Shown here: positions 16,953-25,457 of the stretch, piece by piece
Layout of the letters: the number at the start of each line of letters is the position of its first letter
Position numbering within the stretch: position 1 is the first letter of the stretch
Assembly (NCBI RefSeq): GCF_024721995.1
Contig: NZ_JANQBC010000009.1
Location: 186,001-250,000, forward strand
DNA from: Paenibacillus radicibacter
GTDB lineage: Bacteria > Bacillota > Bacilli > Paenibacillales > NBRC-103111
Direction: 5' to 3'
DNA: 64,000 bases
Translations under genes and position numbers: made by a program
The notes under the pieces: model-generated
Seen by the model: only the letters and a program-made list of their open reading frames with translations
What the model was told of the DNA's origin: nothing
Database searches by the model: none

Positions 16953-18305
16953 TTATTGATTGTACATAACCGCTTTGAAGGTTGTAATAATGAAGTCCAA
17001 GTCCTCATCTGTGCAAGAAAGTGGAGGGGAGAACGTTAATACGTTGTTGAATCCAGCAACGGTATCGCCGTTCTTTCCGATAATCAGACCCTTGGCTTTA
17101 CACTCGCCGATGATCTTATTCACTTGCGCAAGTGGGAGCGGTTCTTTGGTTGCTTTATCTTGTACGACTTCAATGCCCATCAAGAATCCGAATGTACGAA
17201 TGTCTCCTACGAGTGGATGTTCACGAAGCTCAGCCATGCCTGCTTCTAAACTTTCACCTAAATCACGCGCACGTTCAACAAGGTTCTCTCGCTCCATAAT
17301 TTCAAGATTTTTCAGTGCAAGTGCACATGCCGCAGGCGTGCCGCCAAATGTATTTACATGACGAAGATGGCTATAATCTTCTTGGCTCTTGAATGCTTCA
17401 TAGATATCCTTGCGAACCGCAGTTGCGGATAACGGCAGATAGCCGCTTGTGAGTCCTTTTGCCATCGTCACGATATCAGGTTTCACGTTGTAATTCATGT
17501 GACCGAACTTACGCCCCGAACGACCCACTCCGCAGATCACCTCATCTATGATGAGTAGTACGTTATGACGCTTGCAGATCTGCTGAACTTCATCAAGGTA
17601 AATTTGGTGGGGAACGATCATGCCACCGCCTGTAATGACAGGTTCCATAATGACTGCAGCAATCGTCTCTTTCCCTTCCCAGATGATCGTCTGTTCGATA
17701 TCTCGTGCACATTGCAAGTTGAATTCCTCAACAGATATACCCTCTGGACGACGGTAGCTATCTGGTGGACGCACATGCAAGAATCCCCCACCTAGCGGTT
17801 CGTACTTGTACTTGCGCTGTGCTTGACCTGTTGCTGCAAGAGCACCCATGGAGTTACCATGATACGCACGATAGCGCGATACAAATTTATATTTGTTCGG
17901 ATTTCCCGTTTGTTGGTGATATTGACGCACAATCTTGAATGCCGTCTCATTCGCATCCGATCCACTGTTCGAGAAGAAGATAACATAATCATCTTCCAAC
18001 CACTCATTAAGTTTCTCTGCAAGCTTAATCGCCGGCAAGTGACTTTGGGAAAGCGGATAATAGGGCATAGTTACAAGCTGATCGTAAGCGGCTTTCGCCA
18101 TTTCCTCTCTGCCGTATCCGACGTTTACACACCATAATCCAGACATCGCGTCCAAGTAACGATTGCCGTTCAAATCCGTTATCCAAGATCCTTTACCTTC
18201 CGTTACAACCATTGGTGGTACTTGCTCATTGTACGGGGACATCGCGTGCCACAAATATTTGCGGTCCTTCGCGATCACGTCCACCACTTCATTTTTCAAT
18301 GACAT
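16953..18305 (-). CDS. Class III PLP aminotransferase (omega-amino acid:pyruvate type)
   Basis: The 450-residue enzyme belongs to the class III aminotransferases that act on terminal amino groups (beta-alanine, taurine, GABA, diamines). It has the opening HAMSPYNEQVPPMVVTEGKGSWITD, the PLP phosphate-binding FFSNSGSDANETAFK (about 109-123), the LLIIDEVICGVGRSG strand with the aspartate to the PLP ring nitrogen, and the Schiff-base lysine in VTMAKGLTSGY. GGAGGTGATT precedes the ATG. It lies 21 bp after mmsA and 15 bp before ald. Both neighbours fit a beta-alanine:pyruvate-type reaction, but the specificity cannot be read from the sequence. Confidence 0.88.
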   Translation of the reverse strand: MSLKNEVVDVIAKDRKYLWHAMSPYNEQVPPMVVTEGKGSWITDLNGNRYLDAMSGLWCVNVGYGREEMAKAAYDQLVTMPYYPLSQSHLPAIKLAEKLNEWLEDDYVIFFSNSGSDANETAFKIVRQYHQQTGNPNKYKFVSRYRAYHGNSMGALAATGQAQRKYKYEPLGGGFLHVRPPDSYRRPEGISVEEFNLQCARDIEQTIIWEGKETIAAVIMEPVITGGGMIVPHQIYLDEVQQICKRHNVLLIIDEVICGVGRSGRKFGHMNYNVKPDIVTMAKGLTSGYLPLSATAVRKDIYEAFKSQEDYSHLRHVNTFGGTPAACALALKNLEIMERENLVERARDLGESLEAGMAELREHPLVGDIRTFGFLMGIEVVQDKATKEPLPLAQVNKIIGECKAKGLIIGKNGDTVAGFNNVLTFSPPLSCTDEDLDFIITTFKAVMYNQ

Positions 18306-18325
18306 CGATCAATCACCTCCGAGTT

Positions 18326-19789
18326 TTAGTAACGAGCCGTCAGCATCTTCTTACGTGTGTAGAACTCAACGCCGTCCTTACCGTTTGCATGCAAGTCACC
18401 ATAGAATGATTTCTTATAACCAGAGAACGGGAAGAACGCCATTGGAGCTGGTACACCTAAGTTCACACCAAGCATCCCTGCATCCATATCTTCACGGAAC
18501 TGACGAACAGCCTTCGCGCTATCTGTGTACAAGCAAGCACCATTAGCAAACTCGGACTGATTCGCAACTTCGATCGCTTCTGTCAAATCTTTCACACGAA
18601 CGATGGATAACACCGGTGCAAAGATCTCATCTTTCCAAATTTGCATGCCAGGCTTCACTTGATCGAAGATCGTCGGTCCAACGAAGTAACCTTCGCCGCC
18701 TACTGCTTGATCTTGCCTGCCGTCACGTGCAAGAATTGCGCCTTCATTCTCGCCAATCTCAATGTATTTGATCGTGCGCGCTTTGTTATCTTCACGAATG
18801 ACAGGTCCTAAGAACACACCTTCATCCATACCGTTGCCGATCTTAATGTCATTAGCTGCTTGCAACAAACGATCTACGAGTTCATCCGCTACATCGCCAA
18901 CTGCTACAACAACTGCACAAGCCATACAACGCTCACCTGCGGAACCGAATGCTGCCCCAATAATATTCGTCACTGCATTGTCGAGATCAGCATCAGGCAT
19001 TACGATTGAATGATTCTTCGCACCTGCAAGTGCTTGTACACGCTTTCCATTTGCCGCAGCATTCTTATAGATATACTCCGCTACAGGCTGTGAACCGACG
19101 AAGGAAATCGCTTTGATCTGTTCATTTTCTAGAAGTCCGTTCACCACATCATGCGCACCATGCACTACGTTCAGTACGCCAGCCGGCAATCCCGCTTCTG
19201 TGAACAACTCTGCTAGACGATTCGCCAAGATTGGCGTACGCTCAGATGGTTTCAACACGAACGTGTTACCGCAAGCAATCGCAAGTGGGAACATCCAGCA
19301 AGGCACCATCATCGGGAAGTTGAACGGTGTGATTCCACCGATTACCCCAATTGGATAACGATACATGCCAGATTCTACACCTGTTGCGATGTCTGGAAGT
19401 TGGTTGCCCATCATGAGTGTCGGTGCGCCAGCAGCGAATTCCACACACTCGATTCCACGCTGTACTTCACCGTACGCTTCTGTGTAGCTCTTTCCGTTTT
19501 CCAACGTTACGATTTTAGCTAGCTCTTCCCAATTCTCAACGAGCAACTGCTGATAACGGAACAAGATTCTCGCACGACGTGGTACAGCGACGTTCTTCCA
19601 CGTTTGGAAAGTTTGATGTGCGTTACTTGCAGCTTGATTCACTTCTTCTTTGCTTGAAAAAGGAACTCGTGCGATAATCTCGCCTGTCGCTGGATTCGGT
19701 ACATCCTCATATCGGCCGCTTGTGGAATCTACCCACTCACCGTTAATGTAATTTTTAATTGTGATTACTTCAGTTTGAACTTGAGTCAT
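18326..19789 (-). CDS. mmsA: CoA-acylating methylmalonate/malonate-semialdehyde dehydrogenase
   Basis: MmsA oxidises malonate or methylmalonate semialdehyde with NAD and CoA to acetyl-CoA or propionyl-CoA and CO2. The protein (487 residues from the ATG at 19789, preceded by GGAGG) shows the MmsA-type features: [23 protein letters not shown] at the start, the NAD-region [30 protein letters not shown], and the catalytic cysteine in [16 protein letters not shown]. It ends [28 protein letters not shown], a MmsA hallmark. It heads the mmsA-aminotransferase-ald unit behind a promoter with a motif shared with the permease promoter. In inositol catabolism the same family is IolA, but no iol genes are here. 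Confidence 0.95.
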   Translation of the reverse strand: MTQVQTEVITIKNYINGEWVDSTSGRYEDVPNPATGEIIARVPFSSKEEVNQAASNAHQTFQTWKNVAVPRRARILFRYQQLLVENWEELAKIVTLENGKSYTEAYGEVQRGIECVEFAAGAPTLMMGNQLPDIATGVESGMYRYPIGVIGGITPFNFPMMVPCWMFPLAIACGNTFVLKPSERTPILANRLAELFTEAGLPAGVLNVVHGAHDVVNGLLENEQIKAISFVGSQPVAEYIYKNAAANGKRVQALAGAKNHSIVMPDADLDNAVTNIIGAAFGSAGERCMACAVVVAVGDVADELVDRLLQAANDIKIGNGMDEGVFLGPVIREDNKARTIKYIEIGENEGAILARDGRQDQAVGGEGYFVGPTIFDQVKPGMQIWKDEIFAPVLSIVRVKDLTEAIEVANQSEFANGACLYTDSAKAVRQFREDMDAGMLGVNLGVPAPMAFFPFSGYKKSFYGDLHANGKDGVEFYTRKKMLTARY

Positions 19790-19827
19790 GGAAGGAACCT
19801 CCTGCAATCTATTTGTGATTTATCTCA

Positions 19828-19869
19828 AGTATAGAAGCTTCCACTTCCCAAAACATTAGACAAGATGTT
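19828..19869 (-). promoter_or_regulatory. mmsA operon promoter with PucR-locus motif
   Basis: On the minus strand a TATACT -10 box (complement of 19828-19833) lies 39 bp before the mmsA start codon. The -35 region has no good match; instead the 17-bp motif at 19853-19869 (plus strand ACATTAGACAAGATGTT) occupies it. The same motif with two changes precedes the permease promoter at nearly the same distance from its TATACT. This arrangement suggests activator dependence; the PucR protein is the obvious candidate. Confidence 0.6.
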
Positions 19870-19875
19870 AGGAAG

Positions 19876-19897
19876 AAGTGTATTTCTTTTTACACTT
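19876..19897. other. Short hairpin between aldehyde dehydrogenase gene and mmsA
   Basis: AAGTGTA and TACACTT form a 7-bp stem around an 8-base A/T loop, 14 bp after the aldehyde dehydrogenase stop. There is no clear T-run after it on the minus strand, so it could be a weak terminator, an mRNA end, or part of the regulatory region. Confidence 0.35.
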
Positions 19898-19910
19898 TGG
19901 CAGACATGTC

Positions 19911-21407
19911 TTAATTTCTAAACCAACCCGACGGCTGCGTATGCAGTGAGATGTTAATTTGCTTCGTCTCCAAGTACTCTTCAAACCCATATGTGCCAAG
20001 CTCCCGACCGATTCCGCTCTGCTTATATCCACCCCATGGCGCTTCGTTAAATGTTGGATGATACGCATTGATCCATGTAATGCCTGCACGCAGCTTGCGA
20101 ATCACGCGCTGTGCCTTTGCTCCATCACTTGTAAATACTGCTCCTGCTAGTCCATATTTAGTTCCATTGGCAAGGGCGATCGCTTCCGCTTCATCACGGA
20201 ACGTCTGAATAGCCAGAACAGGTCCGAAAATCTCCTCTTGCACGATTCGCATCTCTGGAGTTGTGTCTCCAAAAATCGTTGGTGCAACAAAGTTGCCATG
20301 CTCCAAACCATTGTCCATGATCCGATAGCCCCCACATAACAGTGTCGCACCTTCTGCTTTACCAATTTCTACATATTCTAATACGCGCTGCATCTGTCTC
20401 TCCGAAATAAGCGGTCCCATCTCTGACGTTTCAACAAGTCCTGGCCCTACTTCAATTAACTTCGCACGACGCACTATTTCAGGGATAAACTTCTCTACCA
20501 AAGACTCTTCGAGTAACAAGCGAGAACCTGCTGAACACACCTGACCTTGATTTGCAAAAATACCAAAGAGTGCATAGTCCACGGCTGTCTCGAAATCTGC
20601 ATCTGCAAATACGATATTTGGCGACTTTCCGCCAAGTTCAAGACCCACCTTCTTGATCGTCTCTGCTGCCGTCTTCATGATCTTAATACCTGTCTCTGTT
20701 CCACCTGTAAAAGCAACCTTGTCCACGAGCGGACTACGCGCCATCTCATGACCTACTGTCGCACCAGACCCCATCACTAGATTCAGTACGCCCGGTGGAC
20801 AACCAACTTCATCAATAATCTCGAACAGCCGAATCAGCGTTAGTGGTGTCGTCTCCGCAGGCTTAATCACAACCGTACAACCTGCAGCAATTGCAGGCGC
20901 AATTTTCTGTGCAGCCATCACGATCGGATAGTTCCATGGGATAATCTGACTTACAACACCAATCGGTTCACGAACGACCATCGCTTGAATTTGATCAGGC
21001 ACATCATACGTAACGCCATGCGGCTTCGTCGTAAGTCCCGCATAATAGCGGAATTGGTTCACGGCATCGGTGATGTCATACTCCGCTTCACGTAGTGGCT
21101 TGCCACAGTTCAAAGTCTCAAGTCTTGCGAACTCCGCAACTCGCTCTTCAAGTCGATCTGCAATCTTATTCAATAAATTCGCACGATCTCTAGCATGCAT
21201 ATCCGGCCATACTCCTTGGTCGAACGCATCTCTTGCTGCTTTAATAGCTAGTGCTGCATCTTCAACATCTCCCTCTGTTACGATTGCAATCACTTCATTA
21301 TTCGCTGGATTTACAACTTTACGCGTCGCTTCTCCAATTGCGGTAACCCAGCTTCCGTTAATATACATTTGTTCAACTGCTTTAATTTCAGAACGTAACA
21401 TCATCAT
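19911..21407 (-). CDS. Betaine-aldehyde/aminoaldehyde dehydrogenase-like protein (GbsA-like)
   Basis: A 498-residue NAD-dependent aldehyde dehydrogenase. It has IIPWNYPIVMAAQKIAPAIAAG (about 154-175), the glutamate motif LELGGKSPNIVF (about 260-271), the catalytic cysteine in NQGQVCSAGSRL (about 295-306), EEIFGPVLAI, and a C-terminal WINAYHPTFNEAPWGGYKQSGIGREL that resembles GbsA, the glycine betaine aldehyde dehydrogenase. Such enzymes also oxidise aminoaldehydes such as 3-aminopropionaldehyde to beta-alanine, which would feed the neighbouring aminotransferase. It follows the 191-residue unknown gene after 11 bp and is the third gene of the permease unit. Confidence 0.9.
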   Translation of the reverse strand: MMMLRSEIKAVEQMYINGSWVTAIGEATRKVVNPANNEVIAIVTEGDVEDAALAIKAARDAFDQGVWPDMHARDRANLLNKIADRLEERVAEFARLETLNCGKPLREAEYDITDAVNQFRYYAGLTTKPHGVTYDVPDQIQAMVVREPIGVVSQIIPWNYPIVMAAQKIAPAIAAGCTVVIKPAETTPLTLIRLFEIIDEVGCPPGVLNLVMGSGATVGHEMARSPLVDKVAFTGGTETGIKIMKTAAETIKKVGLELGGKSPNIVFADADFETAVDYALFGIFANQGQVCSAGSRLLLEESLVEKFIPEIVRRAKLIEVGPGLVETSEMGPLISERQMQRVLEYVEIGKAEGATLLCGGYRIMDNGLEHGNFVAPTIFGDTTPEMRIVQEEIFGPVLAIQTFRDEAEAIALANGTKYGLAGAVFTSDGAKAQRVIRKLRAGITWINAYHPTFNEAPWGGYKQSGIGRELGTYGFEEYLETKQINISLHTQPSGWFRN

Positions 21408-21418
21408 TCATCCTCTCC

Positions 21419-21994
21419 TTATTGGGGGCTTCCCATCGTCTGTATGTACTCGGCAATAATTCTTAATGTCTGGATTGTGTTATTCACTTCATCTGCATTC
21501 GGTTTCCTAGAATAGGATACAGGCGGAATCAGTACCCACATAAAGTCACCATAATTTGGTGCAATCTGTACATTCCACTCATTCGTTGATTTCTTATATT
21601 GAATCTCCATACGCTGAAAGTCCATCTGTGAACATAATTTCAATAGCGCTTCATCTTGATTCAGCATCTGGTCAAGTGTCGTATCTCCTGTAATTAATGA
21701 AAAAGAAGGCTTGCTTCCAGTCCGCATGGAGCCACGGTATTGCAGCTTGATTCCAATATCCGATTCATGGGAAATACCCGGGAGTGTATACTCCCAGGTA
21801 TATAAATAAATGCGTCCCATCCACTTGTTCACAAGCTTATGGTATGCCTTTACATGTGGAAACCCATAACGAGAACCATCTAGTACAACAGTACGTCCCT
21901 CTTGAGATACGATCGGAAGAATAGACTCAAAGGGCTGCACAATCTGATCCAGTGCTCGGCTTGCTCGCTTATCAACTAGACTGTAAATTCCCAT
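21419..21994 (-). CDS. Hypothetical protein in the permease-aldehyde dehydrogenase operon
   Basis: I do not recognise a family. The 191-residue protein has no signal peptide or membrane segment. It begins MGIYSLVDKRASRALDQIVQPFESILP, continues with a beta-rich middle (RIYLYTWEYTLPG, IGIKLQYRGSM) and ends with a helix (NNTIQTLRIIAEYIQTMG). It lies 30 bp after the permease and 11 bp before the aldehyde dehydrogenase, with GAGGAG before the ATG, so it belongs to the operon. It may be an accessory enzyme or a binding protein for the substrate; nothing in the sequence decides this. Confidence 0.8.
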   Translation of the reverse strand: MGIYSLVDKRASRALDQIVQPFESILPIVSQEGRTVVLDGSRYGFPHVKAYHKLVNKWMGRIYLYTWEYTLPGISHESDIGIKLQYRGSMRTGSKPSFSLITGDTTLDQMLNQDEALLKLCSQMDFQRMEIQYKKSTNEWNVQIAPNYGDFMWVLIPPVSYSRKPNADEVNNTIQTLRIIAEYIQTMGSPQ

Positions 21995-22024
21995 CGTTAC
22001 AATCTCCTCTTCTCTTGATGTCTA

Positions 22025-23443
22025 TTACGCTTTCGAGATCCCATCTGTGTGTACCGTCAAATCTTCACTTTCACTTCGTGCGTTAATCCCTTTGTACACT
22101 TGCTCAAGTGGTACAGGTGTAAACAATTTCTGACCTGTCGACTTCAAGTAAATGACGGCAAATATTAAGATAACCGCAATTGTTGCAAGTGAGATTTGCA
22201 GCACCACTGGATTCACATATAGCGTATAAATCATGTAAATACATGCAAGGATACCGACTACTTGTGGAATCGGATATAGAGGCGTCTTAAATGGACGCGG
22301 TTGGTTCGGATATTTGCGACGTAGAACAATGACATTGACTTGTGCAATGATATAAGACATCAGCCATGTTGCGCAGGCTACGTTAATCATCGTCGTTATA
22401 AAGCTAATATTCGCTTGGTTTAACCCAGCGTAGATCAAGACGATTGAGATTAGAACAGTTACGAACAGAATGCCATACCAAGGTGTTCTTGTTCGAGGGT
22501 GTAAGTAGGAGAAGAACTTTGGAAGTAAGCCTTCTTTAGACAATCCATACAGCATACGTGGAATTGCCATTAAGTACGTATCACACGTAGTTATTGCCGC
22601 TAAGATCGAGACAATTCCCATAAGCACTAGGCCGGCTTTGCCAAGCATCGCTTCTGCCCCAGCTACGTGAGGAATGGTGGATGATGCTAACTCATCGAGC
22701 TTGATGTACTTCGTTATTCCAAGACCGAAGAACAGATCGACCAGCCAGATTGTCAAACATCCGAAGATCATCGCCATTGGGATCGTTCTTCCTGGCCGTT
22801 TCACCTCTTCTGCAAGTGGAGCTACGAATTCCATCCCGATGAAGAGCCAGATTGCCGCACCTAATGTGCCAAACTGCTTGTCCCAAGTCATTGTCGTAAA
22901 TGGCGGCTGAATATCAAGTTGGCTGTTAAGTCCAATCCCCGTCATTCCCCATAATCCAATGAATCCAAGCAACATCATCATGCCAAGCGCAAGAACTGTC
23001 TGTACTTTACCAAATACAGCAACTCCAGCCATATTCACAGCTACAAGTGCAATTAACAGGATGATGACTGAGATCCACCAAGGAATCCCTGTTAACGATT
23101 CAATACTTTGACCGCCGACAATCATATTCGTTCCGCCATCTGTACCAACAAGCACGATATAACCAGCCAGAACAGCAAAAAGTGCAGCAAGCTTACCTAA
23201 TGCGGGTGTCGTATATTCCCCGATCATACCTGCTCCGGGAATCATTGCTGCGAGTTCTGAATAGGAAAGTGCTACACACAAAATGACGATTAATGCGAAG
23301 AATGCAATGACACTAAATGCAGGGCCGCCAACCCCATAGCCATTACCTAAGGTAACCATTGCGGTACCAGATACGACTAGTCCTACAGATGCGGAATAAG
23401 CTGCCCAAAAGCCTAACGTTCGATTTAACTTCACTCCACTCAT
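22025..23443 (-). CDS. APC family amino acid/amine permease
   Basis: A 472-residue permease with about twelve hydrophobic segments. The first has the APC pattern GFWAAYSASVGLVVSGTAMVTLGNGYG, the loop ALSYSELAAMIPGAGMIGEYTTPALG is the conserved region after helix 2, and GMEFVAPLAEEVKRPGRTIPMAMI matches the loop before helix 7. Polyamine, ethanolamine and amino-acid carriers share these features. It is the first gene of the unit with the unknown protein and the aldehyde dehydrogenase. Upstream lie the shared motif and TATACT, and a pair of palindromes. The cargo is presumably the substrate of the locus. Confidence 0.9.
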   Translation of the reverse strand: MSGVKLNRTLGFWAAYSASVGLVVSGTAMVTLGNGYGVGGPAFSVIAFFALIVILCVALSYSELAAMIPGAGMIGEYTTPALGKLAALFAVLAGYIVLVGTDGGTNMIVGGQSIESLTGIPWWISVIILLIALVAVNMAGVAVFGKVQTVLALGMMMLLGFIGLWGMTGIGLNSQLDIQPPFTTMTWDKQFGTLGAAIWLFIGMEFVAPLAEEVKRPGRTIPMAMIFGCLTIWLVDLFFGLGITKYIKLDELASSTIPHVAGAEAMLGKAGLVLMGIVSILAAITTCDTYLMAIPRMLYGLSKEGLLPKFFSYLHPRTRTPWYGILFVTVLISIVLIYAGLNQANISFITTMINVACATWLMSYIIAQVNVIVLRRKYPNQPRPFKTPLYPIPQVVGILACIYMIYTLYVNPVVLQISLATIAVILIFAVIYLKSTGQKLFTPVPLEQVYKGINARSESEDLTVHTDGISKA

Positions 23444-23513
23444 TTATCTTCCTCCTCAAAATGACTACCAAGTATGTAAGCGATTCCAACAATATGAATA
23501 CGCCATGGAAATA

Positions 23514-23554
23514 AGTATAAATTGTTTTGGGAGCATTACATTAGACAAAATGTT
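23514..23554 (-). promoter_or_regulatory. Permease operon promoter with PucR-locus motif
   Basis: The minus-strand TATACT (complement of 23514-23519) is separated by 18 bases from the motif at 23538-23554 (plus strand ACATTAGACAAAATGTT), which contains the inverted repeat ACATT-6-AATGT. At the mmsA promoter the spacing is 19. There is no good -35 box, so an activator bound at the motif is likely. Confidence 0.6.
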
Positions 23555-23575
23555 AAGTAGACTTGTTCACTTTTT

Positions 23576-23619
23576 TGACAAATTTGCCACCTTAATCTGA
23601 CATGGTGACAAATTTGTCT
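23576..23619. repeat. Two GACAAATTTG-type palindromes 30 bp apart
   Basis: TGACAAATTTGCCA (23576-23589) and TGACAAATTTGTCT (23606-23619) are direct copies of one site, about three helical turns apart. The second contains the perfect 12-bp palindrome GACAAATTTGTC. They lie between the stop of the pucR-like gene and the permease promoter. They could be further binding sites for the regulator. A related GACATGTCTTAA lies upstream of the mmsA promoter at 19902-19913. Confidence 0.5.
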
Positions 23620-23627
23620 TAACTACT

Positions 23628-25298
23628 CTATTCTTGATTCGACAATTTATCTGGATGAAGCAATTGATACGCGCGAAGTGCAACTTGAAGGGCGATCCGA
23701 TTCTCCGGATTGATGTAGTCAGCGCCAAGCAGTTCAGCAATCTTTTCCAAGCGATAATAGAGGGATTGTCTAACGATAAACAGCTTCTGTGCAGCGATCT
23801 GCTTGGAACCGTCGTAATCCAAATACACTTTAAGCGTACGAATGAGCTCACTGCCTCTTGTGGCATCATGCTCCATAAGTGGGCCGAGATAACTATTCAC
23901 GAACGACTCCAACATGTCCTTGTTCTCGATGTTAAATAACAGCTGGAACACACCTAGTTCCTCGAAGAATAAGACCGGCTTCTTAAAGCAGGGGTATAGC
24001 GAAATCGAACGAATCGCTTCTTGGTAGCTCAGATGTGCATGGATCAACTTCACATAAGATCGTCCAATGCCGATTAACAACTCCAAATCTCCTAGTCGTT
24101 CATCTGTACGAATCTTATGCAAGGATTCAAACACTTGCTGAAGCCTAACCTTGGAAGGACGCTTTGGATTCTGATCAATAGCGACGACGATTAAGCGATT
24201 ATTTTTTAAAGTAATAAGAGGTAAGAAGGCGTGTTGTTCAAATATAGATCTTAACATCATCGACAGATGGAAACCGATCGATTCAGGACCTTCTTCTACT
24301 GCGCTGTAGGTAGATTCATCCTTTTGCTCAAATTCGATTAAACATACCCGATAACTCGCTTCATTCAATCGCTTAAAGTCCGTACCTGTCAGGGATTTGA
24401 TCTGTTCCTCGTCCTTAATCCGGACATGCAAGAGATCGTCCACCCACAGATTCTCGGTGTAGAGCTTACGCTCCTCCATATAGCGCTTGCGCAGCAAATC
24501 TTGTGCAATTGAAAGTGACGCCGAGTCGAGAATCAAGTAGTGGTACTCTTGAGGCGGATGGTCAAGTACCAGTACAATATATGCCCAGGTCTTGCCTAGC
24601 GCACCAACTGCTTGCAGAATCAAGGTCTTATTCTCATATTCCCATTCAAAAGGAACGACATGCGGTTTATGATCAGGTATTTCAGGAATTTTGGCAGATA
24701 AATAGTCAATCAGGCTCTTCTGTTTATGTATGGGCAGTACCGGATGAAAAGAAGGCTGTCCCTGAGTCGGAACATAGACGATTTGTGCTTTGGTACTTGT
24801 CTGAAGCAGCTTCAGCACATTCGTCACGCCTTGTGAAGTGAGGGTTAATCGGTGGAACTCGCGAGAGATACTCTCGAGCTCTTGGAGAATTTTATGATGA
24901 CGGTTAATAATCATCGAATGCAAGTCTTGTGTAATATCAACAAAACGTACTGTATGCTCAAATATAATCAGAGGCAGATTGTGACGGTTCGCAGCTTCAA
25001 TCATCGCTTCTGGTACACGATCGAACGCCTTGCCAAGCTCAATGCACAGACAAGAAACATTCCCTTTAGCAAGCTGCTCCACATAAGCGATCGTAGATAA
25101 CTCGCCAGACTGCAAACCCATACCCGTAGTAAGGATCATCTCTTCGCCGTGGATCAGTTGTTCAAAGTTAGGGACCTCCAATACATGTACCCAGCGTACA
25201 CGTCGCATAAGTCCCTCTTGCCCTGCAACGACTTTCGCATTGTGAAAAAGAGGTCGCTGTAAAATTTCATTTACTGTCAGAATGAATTCGGTATCCAT
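23628..25298 (-). CDS. PucR family transcriptional regulator
   Basis: The 556-residue protein has the PucR layout. The N-terminal PucR domain spans about residues 5-125 (VNEILQRPLF, GLMRRVRWVHVLEVPNFEQLIHGEEMILTTG). The C-terminal helix-turn-helix (HTH_30) is about 480-550 (LIRTLKVYLDYDGSKQIAAQ, VRQSLYYRLEKIAELLG). PucR of Bacillus subtilis controls purine use; relatives activate other nitrogen-compound pathways in response to a substrate. It is immediately upstream of the permease unit on the same strand and probably activates both operons. The ATG at 25298 follows GGGAGG; the earlier ATG at 25316 lies before that site. Confidence 0.92.
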   Translation of the reverse strand: MDTEFILTVNEILQRPLFHNAKVVAGQEGLMRRVRWVHVLEVPNFEQLIHGEEMILTTGMGLQSGELSTIAYVEQLAKGNVSCLCIELGKAFDRVPEAMIEAANRHNLPLIIFEHTVRFVDITQDLHSMIINRHHKILQELESISREFHRLTLTSQGVTNVLKLLQTSTKAQIVYVPTQGQPSFHPVLPIHKQKSLIDYLSAKIPEIPDHKPHVVPFEWEYENKTLILQAVGALGKTWAYIVLVLDHPPQEYHYLILDSASLSIAQDLLRKRYMEERKLYTENLWVDDLLHVRIKDEEQIKSLTGTDFKRLNEASYRVCLIEFEQKDESTYSAVEEGPESIGFHLSMMLRSIFEQHAFLPLITLKNNRLIVVAIDQNPKRPSKVRLQQVFESLHKIRTDERLGDLELLIGIGRSYVKLIHAHLSYQEAIRSISLYPCFKKPVLFFEELGVFQLLFNIENKDMLESFVNSYLGPLMEHDATRGSELIRTLKVYLDYDGSKQIAAQKLFIVRQSLYYRLEKIAELLGADYINPENRIALQVALRAYQLLHPDKLSNQE

Positions 25299-25393
25299 TA
25301 ATATCCTCCCTTTCATCTATCTTTGTTTATGTTACTGCAATAATTGTCTGAATTCAACGACAGTTATGAATGCGGTTACAAAAATTGAATGAG

Positions 25394-25424
25394 AAAAGCC
25401 ATTCCGATGGGGGAATGGCTTTTT
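25394..25424. terminator. Rho-independent terminator
   Basis: AAAAGCCATTCC and GGAATGGCTTTT form a 12-bp stem with a 6-base loop and a run of T on the plus side and of T (from AAAA) on the minus side. It lies downstream of the phosphotransferase gene and upstream of the PucR gene. Confidence 0.8.
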
Positions 25425-25457
25425 AATACTGAAGAGACATGCAGAATGCACTGTTTG

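Noticed and set aside
25299-25393. Possible PucR autoregulatory site (TGTCTGAATTCAACGACA) upstream of the regulator gene
   Set aside because: It only partly resembles the shared motif and lacks the same distance to a -10 box, so I do not count it as a third copy.
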